From positions 46,638,714 through 46,702,713 of the forward strand of contig CM049320.1 in the NCBI GenBank assembly GCA_026874595.1: a stretch of DNA of 64,000 nucleotides, read 5' to 3'. Shown piece after piece: positions 47,643-56,631 of the stretch. The translations under genes and the position numbers were made by a program. Position 1 is the first letter of the stretch, and every line of letters begins with the position of its first letter. The DNA comes from Sipunculus nudus (lineage: Eukaryota > Annelida > Sipuncula > Golfingiida > Sipunculidae). The notes under the pieces were generated by a model, which searched no databases, was not told where the DNA came from, and worked only from the letters and a program-made list of their open reading frames with translations.

Positions 47643-49221
47643 GTTATTACCTACCCCTATCAAAATAGACAATCTCTCTACTCTGCTAGCAGGATACGAT
47701 TGTCAAGAGTATGAGTTTCTCGTTCAGGGTTTTTCATGTGGCTTCAGATTAAATCACCTTGGTCCCCTCAATTATTCAGAATCTAAAAATCACCCATCAG
47801 CATCAGGAAATATGTGTGTCTTACTAGAGAAAATTGGTCAAGAATTGGAAAAAGGTCGTATCTGTGGACCATTCAATTCTCCTCCAATGAAACAATTCCA
47901 TGTGTCACCATTAGGTCTGGTGCCAAAACGAGACGGTAAATTCAGACTCATCCACAATCTGTCCCACCCCGCAGGCGACTCTGTCAACTCTGGTATCCCT
48001 CAAGAATTCTCCCATGTTCAATATCAGACCCTGGATATGTGTGTAAATATCATCCAGTCCCTGGGCAAAGGCTGTCTCATAGCAAAAGCTGACATCATGG
48101 ATGCCTTCAGATTAATCCCTATATCCTCACTGGATCATCATCTCCTTGGTTTCAAAATTGACCAACAATATTATTATGACAAATGCCTGCCAATGGGATG
48201 CTCTTCATCCTGCCAAATTTTCGAGCGTTTTTCCAATGCTATTCAGTGGATTCTGCAATCCAAATACCATGTCATCCATATGACACATATTTTAGATGAC
48301 TTTATGTTTTTTGGGCCCCCAGACTCTGATATGTGTAAGACCTCACTAGAGCATTTTTACGCATTAGCCAGTAAAATCAACCTGCCAGTCAAACAGGAAA
48401 AAACTGTTAACCCCACTCATGTGGCTGTGCTATTTGGTATCGAAATTGATACATATGCTGGGGAGATGCGCCTACCTGAAGATAAACTTCAGAGGACTCA
48501 TGATGCAGTCTATCAGGCAGCTCTTCGTGACAAAATTCAAGTGAAAAATTTACAATCCTTGTTAGGACTCCTCAATTTTGCCTGTCTGGTGGTAGCACCA
48601 GATAGAGCCTTTCTCAGGCGTTTATTCAACCTATTTATAGGGAGAACTAATTTAGTACCATACCATTGGATACGACTCACAAAAGAATCCAAGAGAGACA
48701 TTTGGGCCTGGCAGACTTTCTTAGACAGTTATAATGGCCGTTCTTTATTTATCCAAGATACATGGTTATCATCAACTTCCATTGAGCTTTATACGGATGC
48801 AGCCCAAAAACTAGGCTTTGCAGCTGTCTGTCAGAATTTATGGTTCAACCATGAGTGGCCTCATTCCTGGAAAACCCGCAATATTGCTGAACTAGAGCTG
48901 TTCCCTATTGTCCTTGCAGTCGAACTTTGGGGTGATCGTTGGGAAAACAGCAAAATATCCTTACATTGTGATAACATTGCTATAGTACATGTCATTAATA
49001 GGCAGACCTCTAAAGACTCCTCTATAATGGTTCTTATAAGACGCTTAGTTGTAGCATGTCTGCGTCACAATATTATCTTTAAAGCCTCACACATCCCGGG
49101 ATCTTCCAACAAAATTGCCGATCTGCTTTCTCGTTTACAGGTCAGCCAAGCCAGGAGACTGGCCCCCCACCTGGACAAATGTCCAGTCAAAATTCCGGTT
49201 CATCTGCTTCCTCAACCTTAG
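47383..49221 (+). CDS. Reverse transcriptase plus RNase H of the Ngaro element
   Basis: This is the polymerase that copies element RNA to DNA. Numbered from the ATG at 47383 (612 residues), the first 85 or so residues overlap gag in another frame and show no domain. RT follows: LGLVPKRDGKFRLIHNLS, motif A KADIMDAFR (Asp237), motif B LPMGCSSSCQIF, and motif C ILDDF (Asp305, Asp306), LDDF rather than YMDD being usual in DIRS/Ngaro RTs. RNase H has ELYTDA (Asp472), AELELFP (Glu503), HCDN (Asp530) and IADLLSR (Asp580). There is no protease, integrase or methyltransferase. The start is one base after an acceptor-like CGTGCACAG. The 3' end overlaps the recombinase frame by 43 nt. The frame is intact. 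Confidence 0.92.
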   Translation: MAPVVGSQVVPPPNTQYLKATVPSFTNMVTAPMGISADTGITALDAGHQVPLQNTPKSTAHIQTPPATTHSLPPLPKSKPHHSREGELLPTPIKIDNLSTLLAGYDCQEYEFLVQGFSCGFRLNHLGPLNYSESKNHPSASGNMCVLLEKIGQELEKGRICGPFNSPPMKQFHVSPLGLVPKRDGKFRLIHNLSHPAGDSVNSGIPQEFSHVQYQTLDMCVNIIQSLGKGCLIAKADIMDAFRLIPISSLDHHLLGFKIDQQYYYDKCLPMGCSSSCQIFERFSNAIQWILQSKYHVIHMTHILDDFMFFGPPDSDMCKTSLEHFYALASKINLPVKQEKTVNPTHVAVLFGIEIDTYAGEMRLPEDKLQRTHDAVYQAALRDKIQVKNLQSLLGLLNFACLVVAPDRAFLRRLFNLFIGRTNLVPYHWIRLTKESKRDIWAWQTFLDSYNGRSLFIQDTWLSSTSIELYTDAAQKLGFAAVCQNLWFNHEWPHSWKTRNIAELELFPIVLAVELWGDRWENSKISLHCDNIAIVHVINRQTSKDSSIMVLIRRLVVACLRHNIIFKASHIPGSSNKIADLLSRLQVSQARRLAPHLDKCPVKIPVHLLPQP

Positions 49222-50126
49222 CCTCACAAGCGTCGGATTTGATACTCAGTGGCCTGTCTGCCAGCACGCAGAGATCGTACAGACAATCTTTAGCACTATT
49301 TTACGAATTTTGCATCAATACTGCCAGATCAACAAGTCTGCCTTGCAGTCAGGATACCATTATCAGCTTTATTCTTTTCATGTACAACACAAAACACTGG
49401 GCTTGTTCCACGATCCTGTCACAGCTATCTGCTATAAATTTTGTACACAGAATTGCAGGATATCATCCCCCTTCCCAAACATTCTTAGTAAAAAAAGTGC
49501 TCATCGGTTTAGCTAAACAGACCACTCAAGGGGACACACGGCTTCCTATCTCCTTACAAATGTTACACAGAATGGTTTCATCTGTCCTGAATATAACACA
49601 GGACAACTACCTGCAAAAACTTTTCCAAGCAATGTTTCTCCTGGCATTCCACGCCTTTCTTCGTATTGGAGAAATTACATGCACCTCGTCCTCACATTTG
49701 GGAAACAGCATCTTAGTCAATGAAATTTCCTTTCAAGAAGGGTCCTTTACCATCACCCTCTCGAGATTTAAACATGCTCCATTAGATCACTGTACCAGAC
49801 TTCTCCTAACACCTAACAATGGTAATTTTTGCCCAGTGCTGGCACTTACCACATATCTTGGCCTAAGACCAAAATTACCGGGACCCCTTTTCATACTCAT
49901 GGATGGGAAACCTGTCTCCAGAGCCTTCTTCAATAACATTTTGAGCAAAGTTCTTTCTCATCTTGGCCATCCACCCAATGCATTCAAAAGCCACAGTTTT
50001 CGGATCGGGGCTGCTACCCATGCTGCTACAGTAGGGCTATCAGACGATCAGATTATGAGACTAGGTAGATGGAAGTCAAAGGCTTTCCTGAAGTACATTC
50101 GTCTTCCAATCCTCTCCTCCCAATGA
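49179..50126 (+). CDS. Tyrosine recombinase (integrase) of the Ngaro element
   Basis: A 315-residue tyrosine recombinase is expected to integrate the circular cDNA and takes the place of a DDE integrase. It has an N-terminal SAM-like core-binding region (about residues 20-110, QRSYRQSLALFYEFC) and a C-terminal catalytic domain. Catalytic residues are Arg162 in FLRIGEIT, Lys198 in SRFKHA, His272 and Arg275 in HSFRIGAATHAA, Trp298 in GRWKS at the His/Trp position, and nucleophile Tyr306 in KYIR. All are present. The ATG at 49179 overlaps the end of RT and is the first ATG after an acceptor-like TCGTTTACAG at 49131-49140. Nothing suggests decay. Confidence 0.93.
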   Translation: MSSQNSGSSASSTLASQASDLILSGLSASTQRSYRQSLALFYEFCINTARSTSLPCSQDTIISFILFMYNTKHWACSTILSQLSAINFVHRIAGYHPPSQTFLVKKVLIGLAKQTTQGDTRLPISLQMLHRMVSSVLNITQDNYLQKLFQAMFLLAFHAFLRIGEITCTSSSHLGNSILVNEISFQEGSFTITLSRFKHAPLDHCTRLLLTPNNGNFCPVLALTTYLGLRPKLPGPLFILMDGKPVSRAFFNNILSKVLSHLGHPPNAFKSHSFRIGAATHAATVGLSDDQIMRLGRWKSKAFLKYIRLPILSSQ

Positions 50127-50157
50127 ATTTACAATTCCCTGCATCATACAGAATCAG
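50127..50157 (+). other. Short spacer after the recombinase stop
   Basis: About 30 bp of non-coding sequence separates the recombinase stop codon from the first unit of the following array. No motif is visible. Confidence 0.4.
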
Positions 50158-50580
50158 CACCAGAATGTGACTGGTCGTCCTGTTCTGTATAACAACTCCC
50201 AGCAGAGCGGATCTCATCCCTGTCCCGCTTTCACCAGAATGTGACTGGTCTTCCCAAGTCAAATAATAATCCCATATATCTCCCCTGTACTATGTGCACC
50301 AGAAAGTGACTGGTCTTCCCAGGTTAAATAATAATCCCATATATCCCCCATGTCCTATGTGCACCAGAATGTGACTGGTCTTCCCAAGTTAAATTAAAAT
50401 CCATATATCTCCCCTGTCCTGTGTGCACCAGAATGTGACTGGTCTTCCCAAGTTAAATTAAAATCCATATATCTCCCCTGTCCTATGTGCACCAGAATGT
50501 GACTGGTCTTTCCAAGTTAATATAATAACTACCAAATATCTCATCCCTATCCCGCTTGCACCAGAATGTGACTGGTCTGC
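50158..50580 (+). repeat. Tandem array of about 65-bp units in the Ngaro 3' region
   Basis: Seven units start with CACCAGAATGTGACTGGTC at 50158, 50232, 50297, 50362, 50426, 50490 and 50559, giving periods of 74, 65, 65, 64, 64 and 69 bp. The head of each unit contains CCAG...CTGG, a small inverted repeat. The remainder reads like ttcccaagttaaataaaatcc followed by atatctcccctgtcctatgt. An isolated further copy of the head occurs near 50850. The array begins right after the recombinase stop codon and so would be 3' UTR. Confidence 0.88.
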
Positions 50581-51136
50581 AATTGGGACCAATAACAGGC
50601 ATTATGAAATTTGTGCAGTCAGATTTGGGTTCTGGAGCTCGTATATATATTTAATGGTGTTACAGCTTATTTTAATTGTTACCCTTTTGGTAACATACAA
50701 TTACACCACGCATTATACCTTTCAAATGAATCATTTTCCTTTTTTATCCCAAATGCTTGTCTAATTTTGCATATATGTTTTGGGTGATTACTTTAATGCC
50801 CAACATTATGTTGACATGACATATTTTTGTCTATATATCCTAATAGTTGCCAGAATGTGACTGGCTAACACGTTGTAATGATATGCTGCTTTTTCAAATA
50901 CCCCCAGGGGTTGGACTGGCTCAACAATGCTCTCATATCATTGTTTTATCAATCACTATAGAATAATATGTTAAGGCCGCTTTGTCATATTACTTTGGTT
51001 ACATTTGTGTTGGTTAGTATCTTATTGTCCACATGCTATGTGTGAAAGAAAGGTTCATTTTTAAATGTTTGGAGATTCAGGTAATTTGTCAGGAGGGTCA
51101 GGTATTCGGTGGGGAGCCTTGCCAAGGCAAGGCTAT
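50581..51136 (+). other. Ngaro 3' untranslated region with a nested hairpin at the B1 border
   Basis: No ORF is supported here. At the 3' edge, TCGGTGGGGA (51106-51115) pairs with TCCCCACCGA (51148-51157, inside B1). Between them GCCTTGCC (51116-51123) and GGCAAGGC (51126-51133) form a perfect 8-bp inner stem with an AA loop. Confidence 0.75.
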
Positions 51137-51421
51137 GGCGTTTTATGTCCCCACCGAGCATACTCTCTACTAGGCCATAGTTAAAATTATATATTATATC
51201 TATCCTACCAGAACATTATGTAAACGCTGCAGATTATGGTCAATGTTATGGCATGTGTGTTTAGGGTTTATGGACTGTACATATACATTATTGATTGTGG
51301 TTTAGGGATTTTTGCACTGTATGTTTATGCCACAAATTAATTGTTATTCTTTATTCGTCATTAATAAATGACATTTTCAATCATTTCTGGTGTTAGTAGT
51401 TTCTGGAGTGTCTGCACAAAT
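51137..51421 (+). repeat. Ngaro split repeat B1
   Basis: This 285-bp sequence is repeated, apparently without change, at 51996-52280. It ends GTCTGCACAAAT and runs directly into A2, sharing the bases AAT. A polyadenylation hexamer AATAAA (51363-51368) lies inside the inverted repeat GTCATTAATAAATGAC, so transcripts probably end near here or in B2. Confidence 0.92.
51357..51372 (+). terminator. Hairpin-embedded polyadenylation signal in B1
   Basis: GTCATT-AATA-AATGAC is a short perfect stem holding AATAAA. The same sequence recurs in B2 at 52216-52231. It is the only good AATAAA near the 3' end of the element. Function is inferred. Confidence 0.5.
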
Positions 51422-51857
51422 ACAATTTGCTGAAGCAAAAATTTTTGTGTAGAACTCCAGAGAATATATTAATTATACAGTTATTAGTAATATATTAGTA
51501 ATTAAATCTATCTATAGCCAATGTTTCTTAGATATATACAATCAGGTATCCTCAGGTTTGTTTTTTTTTCCATCTCAGTTTCTAGCAGATCATCCTGATA
51601 GGGTTGGCATTAGATTTTACAAGGTTTACGTCATTAGCCTATTGCACAATATTAGATTTCACGGTTGTTGCCAGTTCCAGGGGCATGACGCTATCCCATA
51701 AGCCCTCTGGCCAATCAGCTACCGGAATCCTGTCATGTGACACAAGGTCTAGTACTCGCACATCAGATGTTTCATTCATTATTTCACCGACTGCCGGCGA
51801 GTAAACAGCAATCTACATCCTCATCACAGATATTTTGTTCATCACAACTAATAATTT
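51419..51857 (+). repeat. Ngaro split repeat A2
   Basis: This is the second copy of the 439-bp A repeat, abutting B1. By eye it differs from A1 at three sites (cAattatt/cGttatt, gttttTtag/gtttCttag, gacActat/gacGctat). The B1-A2 joint should equal the joint of a circular intermediate. Confidence 0.92.
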
Positions 51858-51995
51858 CCACCACTGCCCCGCCTTCCTCCCAGAATCATGGTTAAATATC
51901 TATCATTATTATCATTATGATTTACTTGCATTTTATTTATTTATTCTCTTGTCGCTATGCTAGCACATTGTAATATATGTTACTTTAGTCTTGGA
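51858..51995 (+). other. Spacer between A2 and B2
   Basis: These 138 bp are unique to the 3' end, starting C/T-rich (ccaccactgccccgcc) and then AT-rich. No motif was recognised. Confidence 0.6.
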
Positions 51996-52280
51996 GGCGT
52001 TTTATGTCCCCACCGAGCATACTCTCTACTAGGCCATAGTTAAAATTATATATTATATCTATCCTACCAGAACATTATGTAAACGCTGCAGATTATGGTC
52101 AATGTTATGGCATGTGTGTTTAGGGTTTATGGACTGTACATATACATTATTGATTGTGGTTTAGGGATTTTTGCACTGTATGTTTATGCCACAAATTAAT
52201 TGTTATTCTTTATTCGTCATTAATAAATGACATTTTCAATCATTTCTGGTGTTAGTAGTTTCTGGAGTGTCTGCACAAAT
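51996..52280 (+). repeat. Ngaro split repeat B2 (3' end)
   Basis: This 285-bp copy of B1 ends ctgcacaaat, followed by the host flank taaggattt. It defines the 3' terminus of the element. Confidence 0.92.
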
Positions 52281-52348
52281 TAAGGATTTGCAGATGAGTT
52301 TACCAGAACTTGTCAGTATATCAACAAGTTTAAACGTCTTACTTCTAA

Positions 52349-52654
52349 GGCCAGAAAAATAAAAAGGTATGGTTCTCAGGCACTTTTTTTCAGAAATCAC
52401 TGCGGGTGGGTGGTATTTTATTTTTTACCTTTTTTTGTATGTTTCGTTAAAAATGTCATGTGACCATGGAAAAGCATGAAAATAAAAGAGTGTTTTTGTT
52501 AAACAGGTTAAAGCACTACATAGCAAACGAAATGGTATCAAAATTGTATTGTTTTATCTTCTTGGAAGATGAAAATCAAAATAAAACTGTTTGATGCGGG
52601 GGGTTGAAATTGACGCAGGCGGTGCCTGAACCATACCTTTTATTTTTTTTGGCC
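52349..52654 (-). mobile_element. Tourist/PIF-Harbinger-like MITE, copy 2, inverted
   Basis: This is a second copy of the 5979-6316 MITE in reverse orientation, 306 bp, with ends GGCC...GGCC and inner AAGGTATGGTTCTCAGGCAC. It is flanked by a perfect 3-bp duplication, TAA on both sides. It lies about 70 bp beyond the Ngaro 3' end. Its interior matches the reverse complement of copy 1 (for example near the shared ttcagaaatca and gtatgtttcg). Confidence 0.82.
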
Positions 52655-52790
52655 TAATAGGAATACCAATTATGCCTGGCTCAGAATAAGAATGATAGTT
52701 GTCTATCATTCTTAAAAAGAACACAAAGGGTCTTACTTAAATTCAGTCTGTGAAAAACTGTGTATCATAATGGTGACAACTGAAAAAAAA

Positions 52791-54222
52791 CTAGAATACG
52801 GGTAGTCGACAAGCGACTACTTGTATCCGCCAAAATCAGAGTAGGAAGGATGAAGTGAGGCATGGAATGAGTGGCAAGGGGAAACAGAGTTACATGTGTT
52901 TCATATTAGAATGGATCTCTGCCACATAAACACCTGTTATTTGAACGAGAAACTATCCAAGATGTATACACATGCAAAATTTCAGGTGGAAAAGTCAACC
53001 ACTGCAGAGATATGAGTGATTTTATCCCACAGCAGACAAACAGATGGATGCTGTGCAAAAATGGCTGAAGGTGGCACCACCATTTTTGTGTATGTTATAA
53101 AGCTATCCAAGGGCTACATTTGTGTAATTTTTTTTTCCTGATTGGTCAAACGAATCCAGAGACATAAGCATTAATGTCTGCAGCGTGAACATGAATGAAG
53201 CTTGCGCCACCTGTCATAAAATCAAGAAAGCTATCCAGGATGTATATGCATGCTGAATTACAGGTAATTTGGTCAAATGACTGCAGAGATATGAGTGATT
53301 TGAACCCAAGGCAGACAAACAGATGGACGCTGTGCAAAAATGGCTGCAGGTAGCGCCACAATTTTTGTGTTTCTTATAAAGCAGTCCAAGACCTACAATT
53401 GTGTAAAAATTTTTTCTGATTGGTCAAACGGTTCCCGAGATATAAGCATGGATGTCTACAGCGTCAAAACATTAATGTAGGTGGCGCCACCTGTCATAAA
53501 ATCAATAAAGCTATCTAGGATGTATACCCATGCCAAATTTTAGGTGAATTAGTCAAACCACTGCAGAAATATGAGTGATTTTAATCCCAGGCAGATGAAC
53601 AAATGGACTCTGTGTAAACATGGTTGCAGGTGGCGCCACCTTTTGTTGTGTATGTTATAGAGCTATCCCAGGGCTACATTTGTGTAAAAAATTTTTCCTG
53701 ATCGGTCAAACAGTTCCCGAGATATATGGGTTTATGTGTGGAGCGTTAACATGAATGTAGGTGGCACCACCTGTCTAAAAATCAAGAAAGTTATCTAGGA
53801 TGTATATGCATGCCAATTTTAGGTGAATTAGTCAAACCACTGCAGAGATATGAGTGATTTTAACCCCAGGCAGATGAACAAATGGACTCTGTGCAAACAT
53901 GGTTGCAGGTGGCGCCACCTTTTGTTGTGTATGTTATAAAGCAATCCCAGGGCTACATTTGTGTAAAATTTTTATCCTGATCGGTCAAATGGTTCCCGAG
54001 ATATATGGGTTTATGTGTGAAAACAGACGCTCAAATGGACGCTGGGCAGAGAGGAGAGGTCAGAGGTCAAGGTCACTTGGTTAGGTACCAGTTCACATGT
54101 GACCCCATAATTTGTGTAAGTTTCGGAAAAATCTGTCCAGTAGTCTCAGAGGAGTTCTCCGGAAACAACTGCGGCGGCGGCGGAACCCGGTCAAAAACAT
54201 AGTATCCGCAAAACTTTGTTTT
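52791..54222 (+). mobile_element. F1 copy F, 3' terminus lost
   Basis: It starts CTAGAATACGGGTAGTCGA after an A run; the start forms the stem GTAGTCG/CGACTAC. Internal repeats are about 280 bp (units at 53482 and about 53761). It ends at actttgtttt, just before the final ggcggatac, where F2 sequence (aatacagaccttatttctg) takes over. Confidence 0.78.
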
Positions 54223-56055
54223 AATACAGACCTTATTTCTGAAACGTACATAGGAACTTTATCGAGGAATATTTATGGTAAATATGAGGAAAAACAGATG
54301 AGTGGTTTTTATATTAGGCAGTCCTGAAGTCTGAAAATAGGTTTTTAATAAAAAAATTGAGGTTTTTCCTTAATTTATCAAGTGAAAAAAGTTGCAAAGA
54401 CCCAGTTTTCAGCTTGGTAGGAGATCTTGGGGACATCTAGCATTATGCCGAAAGACATAAGACAGGTCAAAATATCAGGCCCATACATCAAACTTACCTT
54501 GAGTCTGATGCATGGGAATGACCAGGCTTAGGTGAGAAAGGCAGTTGCCCCGCAAATTTGCTGGCTCAAGGTACTGCACTGAGTGAAATCATGACCTGCA
54601 CCTGGCTAGACTGAGTGAACATTTGACCTGTACCTGGCTGCACTGAGTGAACTCTTGACCTGTTGCACAGTTGGCAGTTTGCCAAAGCTACAAACAGATC
54701 CAGGCTGAACCTTCATACCAAATCTGATGCAGTGGCCAGTCTGCCAATGATATAAATAGAATGCAGCTACTGCACTGAGTGAATTCCTGACCTATACCTG
54801 GCTGCACTGAGTGAACTCTTGACCTGATGCCTAATCACATACAGTTGGCAGTCTGCCAAAGCTATAAATAGATCCAGCTGACATTTGGCCTGTTGCAAAA
54901 TCTGAAATAGTTGGCAGTCTGCCAAGCTATTTAACCTGAAATCTAGTGGCATGATGTTATAGATGCTATTAAACTGGTGCCAAGCTAGATGTAACTGCTT
55001 CACACAGCTTACATATATGGTAAAATGACTAAATTCTATCTCCATAATTCAGACAAAAAAAATCTTTTTTGTGGAACCATTATAGACAATTATTATAAGA
55101 GTTATTGTGGGGATTATTCTTGTAAGTAAATTGAACAAATTGGCTTCAGTGGCTTCAGTCGAAAAATGTTTTGCAGGTTTATCACTCATTTAGGAAGATA
55201 CAGCAAACTGGCAAAGTTCAGCTTCCCCTAACTCAGCTGTAATGCACTGAACCAAAACCATTTGAACAAACTTGAATTATCAACAACTAAGGATAATTAA
55301 TGTGTGAGATTTTAGAATTTGGCCCAGTGGTTTTTGAGAAGAAGATCTTTGTAGCCATTGAGCTAAAATGGGCTGTTACAGCATATGACTAAATTCAGCT
55401 TCCCATAACTCAGCAAAAAATCACTGAACTGAGACCATTTGAACAAGCTTCAGAAAGCACTACCCTAGGATAATTTCTGTTGGATATTAAACAATTTGGC
55501 CATATGTTTTCAGAGAAGCAGTTCTTTGTAACCCTCAGTAAGATACAGGCACTGATAACCCTTGTACAAAAAGGGCTGATGCAGGTGGCGCTACCAATAC
55601 CTCAATTTCAGATATGACTCATGTGACCAACATTGGCATAAAATTTGGTGATGATAGCACCAGCCATTCTGAGATTGTAATTTTAGTATGCTTTTTTTGA
55701 CAGATGACTAAGTTCAACTTCATGTAAATTGGCCAAAAATCACTGAACTTAAACCATTCAAACAAACTTGAGAGAGATTGTTCAAGGAATCATTTCTGTG
55801 AAATATTGGCAATTTAGCTGAATGATTTCAGAGAAGAAGACTTTTAAATGTTTGTTAGCTTTTTCCCTATAAAATCCAAGAAAATGCAATTAGCCAAAAA
55901 ATAAGCAAAATCCTATAGAGTTTTTCAGATGACTAATATTTGGCATATAATTTTGTGATGCTAACTCTTGCCGTTTTCAAGATACGTACAGACAACGGAC
56001 AACAGACGGCGGACAACGTCACACAATCACATAAGCTCACAGGTTCGCTAAAAAT
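54223..56055 (+). mobile_element. F2 fragment, then F3 to its 3' end
   Basis: 54223-54450 is F2 internal sequence. From about 54456 F3 runs with gagtgaactcttgacc repeats and TTGGCAGTCTGCCAA (54845-54859) plus TATAAATAG, through the empty site for F1 at 55280-55310, to CACAGGTTCGC (56038-56048) and AAAAA. Confidence 0.65.
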
Positions 56056-56628
56056 CTGTCTAAAGAAGTGAAACCTGTGATCTGGACTCAAAATTGACAA
56101 GTATCTCCCCTATTATCATGTAAGGAGTTTCTGAAAGATGGATGGTGTGGCATTAAAAGTTTGTCTCATACTTCAACACATTTAGGGTTCACAAATATCC
56201 TGTATGTCCACTGACTGTCTTATATCTCTTATATGTCTTAATTTTTCTCTCAGAACCACACACATAAAAATCTTCTGCGTATGAGGTGTTTTGGGGCTCA
56301 TTAGCATAATTAGTTCAAAGGGGAAAGCATAAGGGCTGTGTGCTTATATAGGTCAAATGACAAAGCATAACTTGATATATCTGTCCATTTGTATGCATTT
56401 TATATTATTTTTGGGGTGCACAAACACACTGGCTATAACTCGCAGAAAACAGGTCAATATAAGTGACCTCATTTTTTAGGTTTCAAAGATCTTTTCAGAA
56501 TCTCTAATAATGCAAAGTTTCATGCTTACAATTTGTTTCTTGCTAACAGAAGGAGGGACGGCCAGACAGATGACGGATAAAGCATGCTCACTTTACCTTG
56601 GTTGACTTTCAGCCAGCTGAGATAAAAA
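56056..56628 (+). mobile_element. F2 3' part abutting the PIK3R4 splice donor
   Basis: F2-type sequence ends gactttcagccagctgagat then aaaaa. Three bases further is the exon-intron border at 56631/56632. The first intron bases of PIK3R4 after GTA are therefore the end of this repeat. Confidence 0.62.
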
Positions 56629-56631
56629 TAC

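Larger units (their letters stand above)
41921..52280 (+). mobile_element. Full-length Ngaro-type (DIRS order) tyrosine-recombinase retrotransposon with split direct repeats
   Basis: A 10,360-bp element is bounded by the split direct repeats typical of Ngaro/PAT-like retrotransposons: A1 (41921-42359), B1 (51137-51421), A2 (51419-51857) and B2 (51996-52280). B1 and A2 meet head to tail. It encodes an SGNH-hydrolase-like protein, Gag with a CCCH zinc finger, RT plus RNase H without integrase, protease or methyltransferase, and a tyrosine recombinase. These elements are thought to integrate through a circular DNA intermediate without target-site duplication, and I see none. By eye A1 and A2 differ at three positions and B1 and B2 at none, and all frames are open, so insertion was recent and the copy may be autonomous. 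It lies antisense in a PIK3R4 intron. It is larger than Ngaro elements I know of, mainly because of the 5' ORF and the tandem arrays. Confidence 0.93.

Noticed and set aside
47639-49140. Splicing of gag (AAG|GTGAGT at 47639) directly to the recombinase acceptor at 49140
   Set aside because: The joined frame would be the wrong one for the recombinase. If the acceptor is used, the leader donor at 42456 fits better.
49115-49516. A 133-residue frame overlapping RT and recombinase
   Set aside because: It runs in the third frame across the real RT/recombinase junction and has no domain. The overlapping frames carry full catalytic motifs.
41921-52280. LTR retrotransposon or retrovirus
   Set aside because: No DDE integrase, protease, primer-binding site or simple terminal repeats. 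Split repeats and a tyrosine recombinase identify Ngaro/DIRS order.
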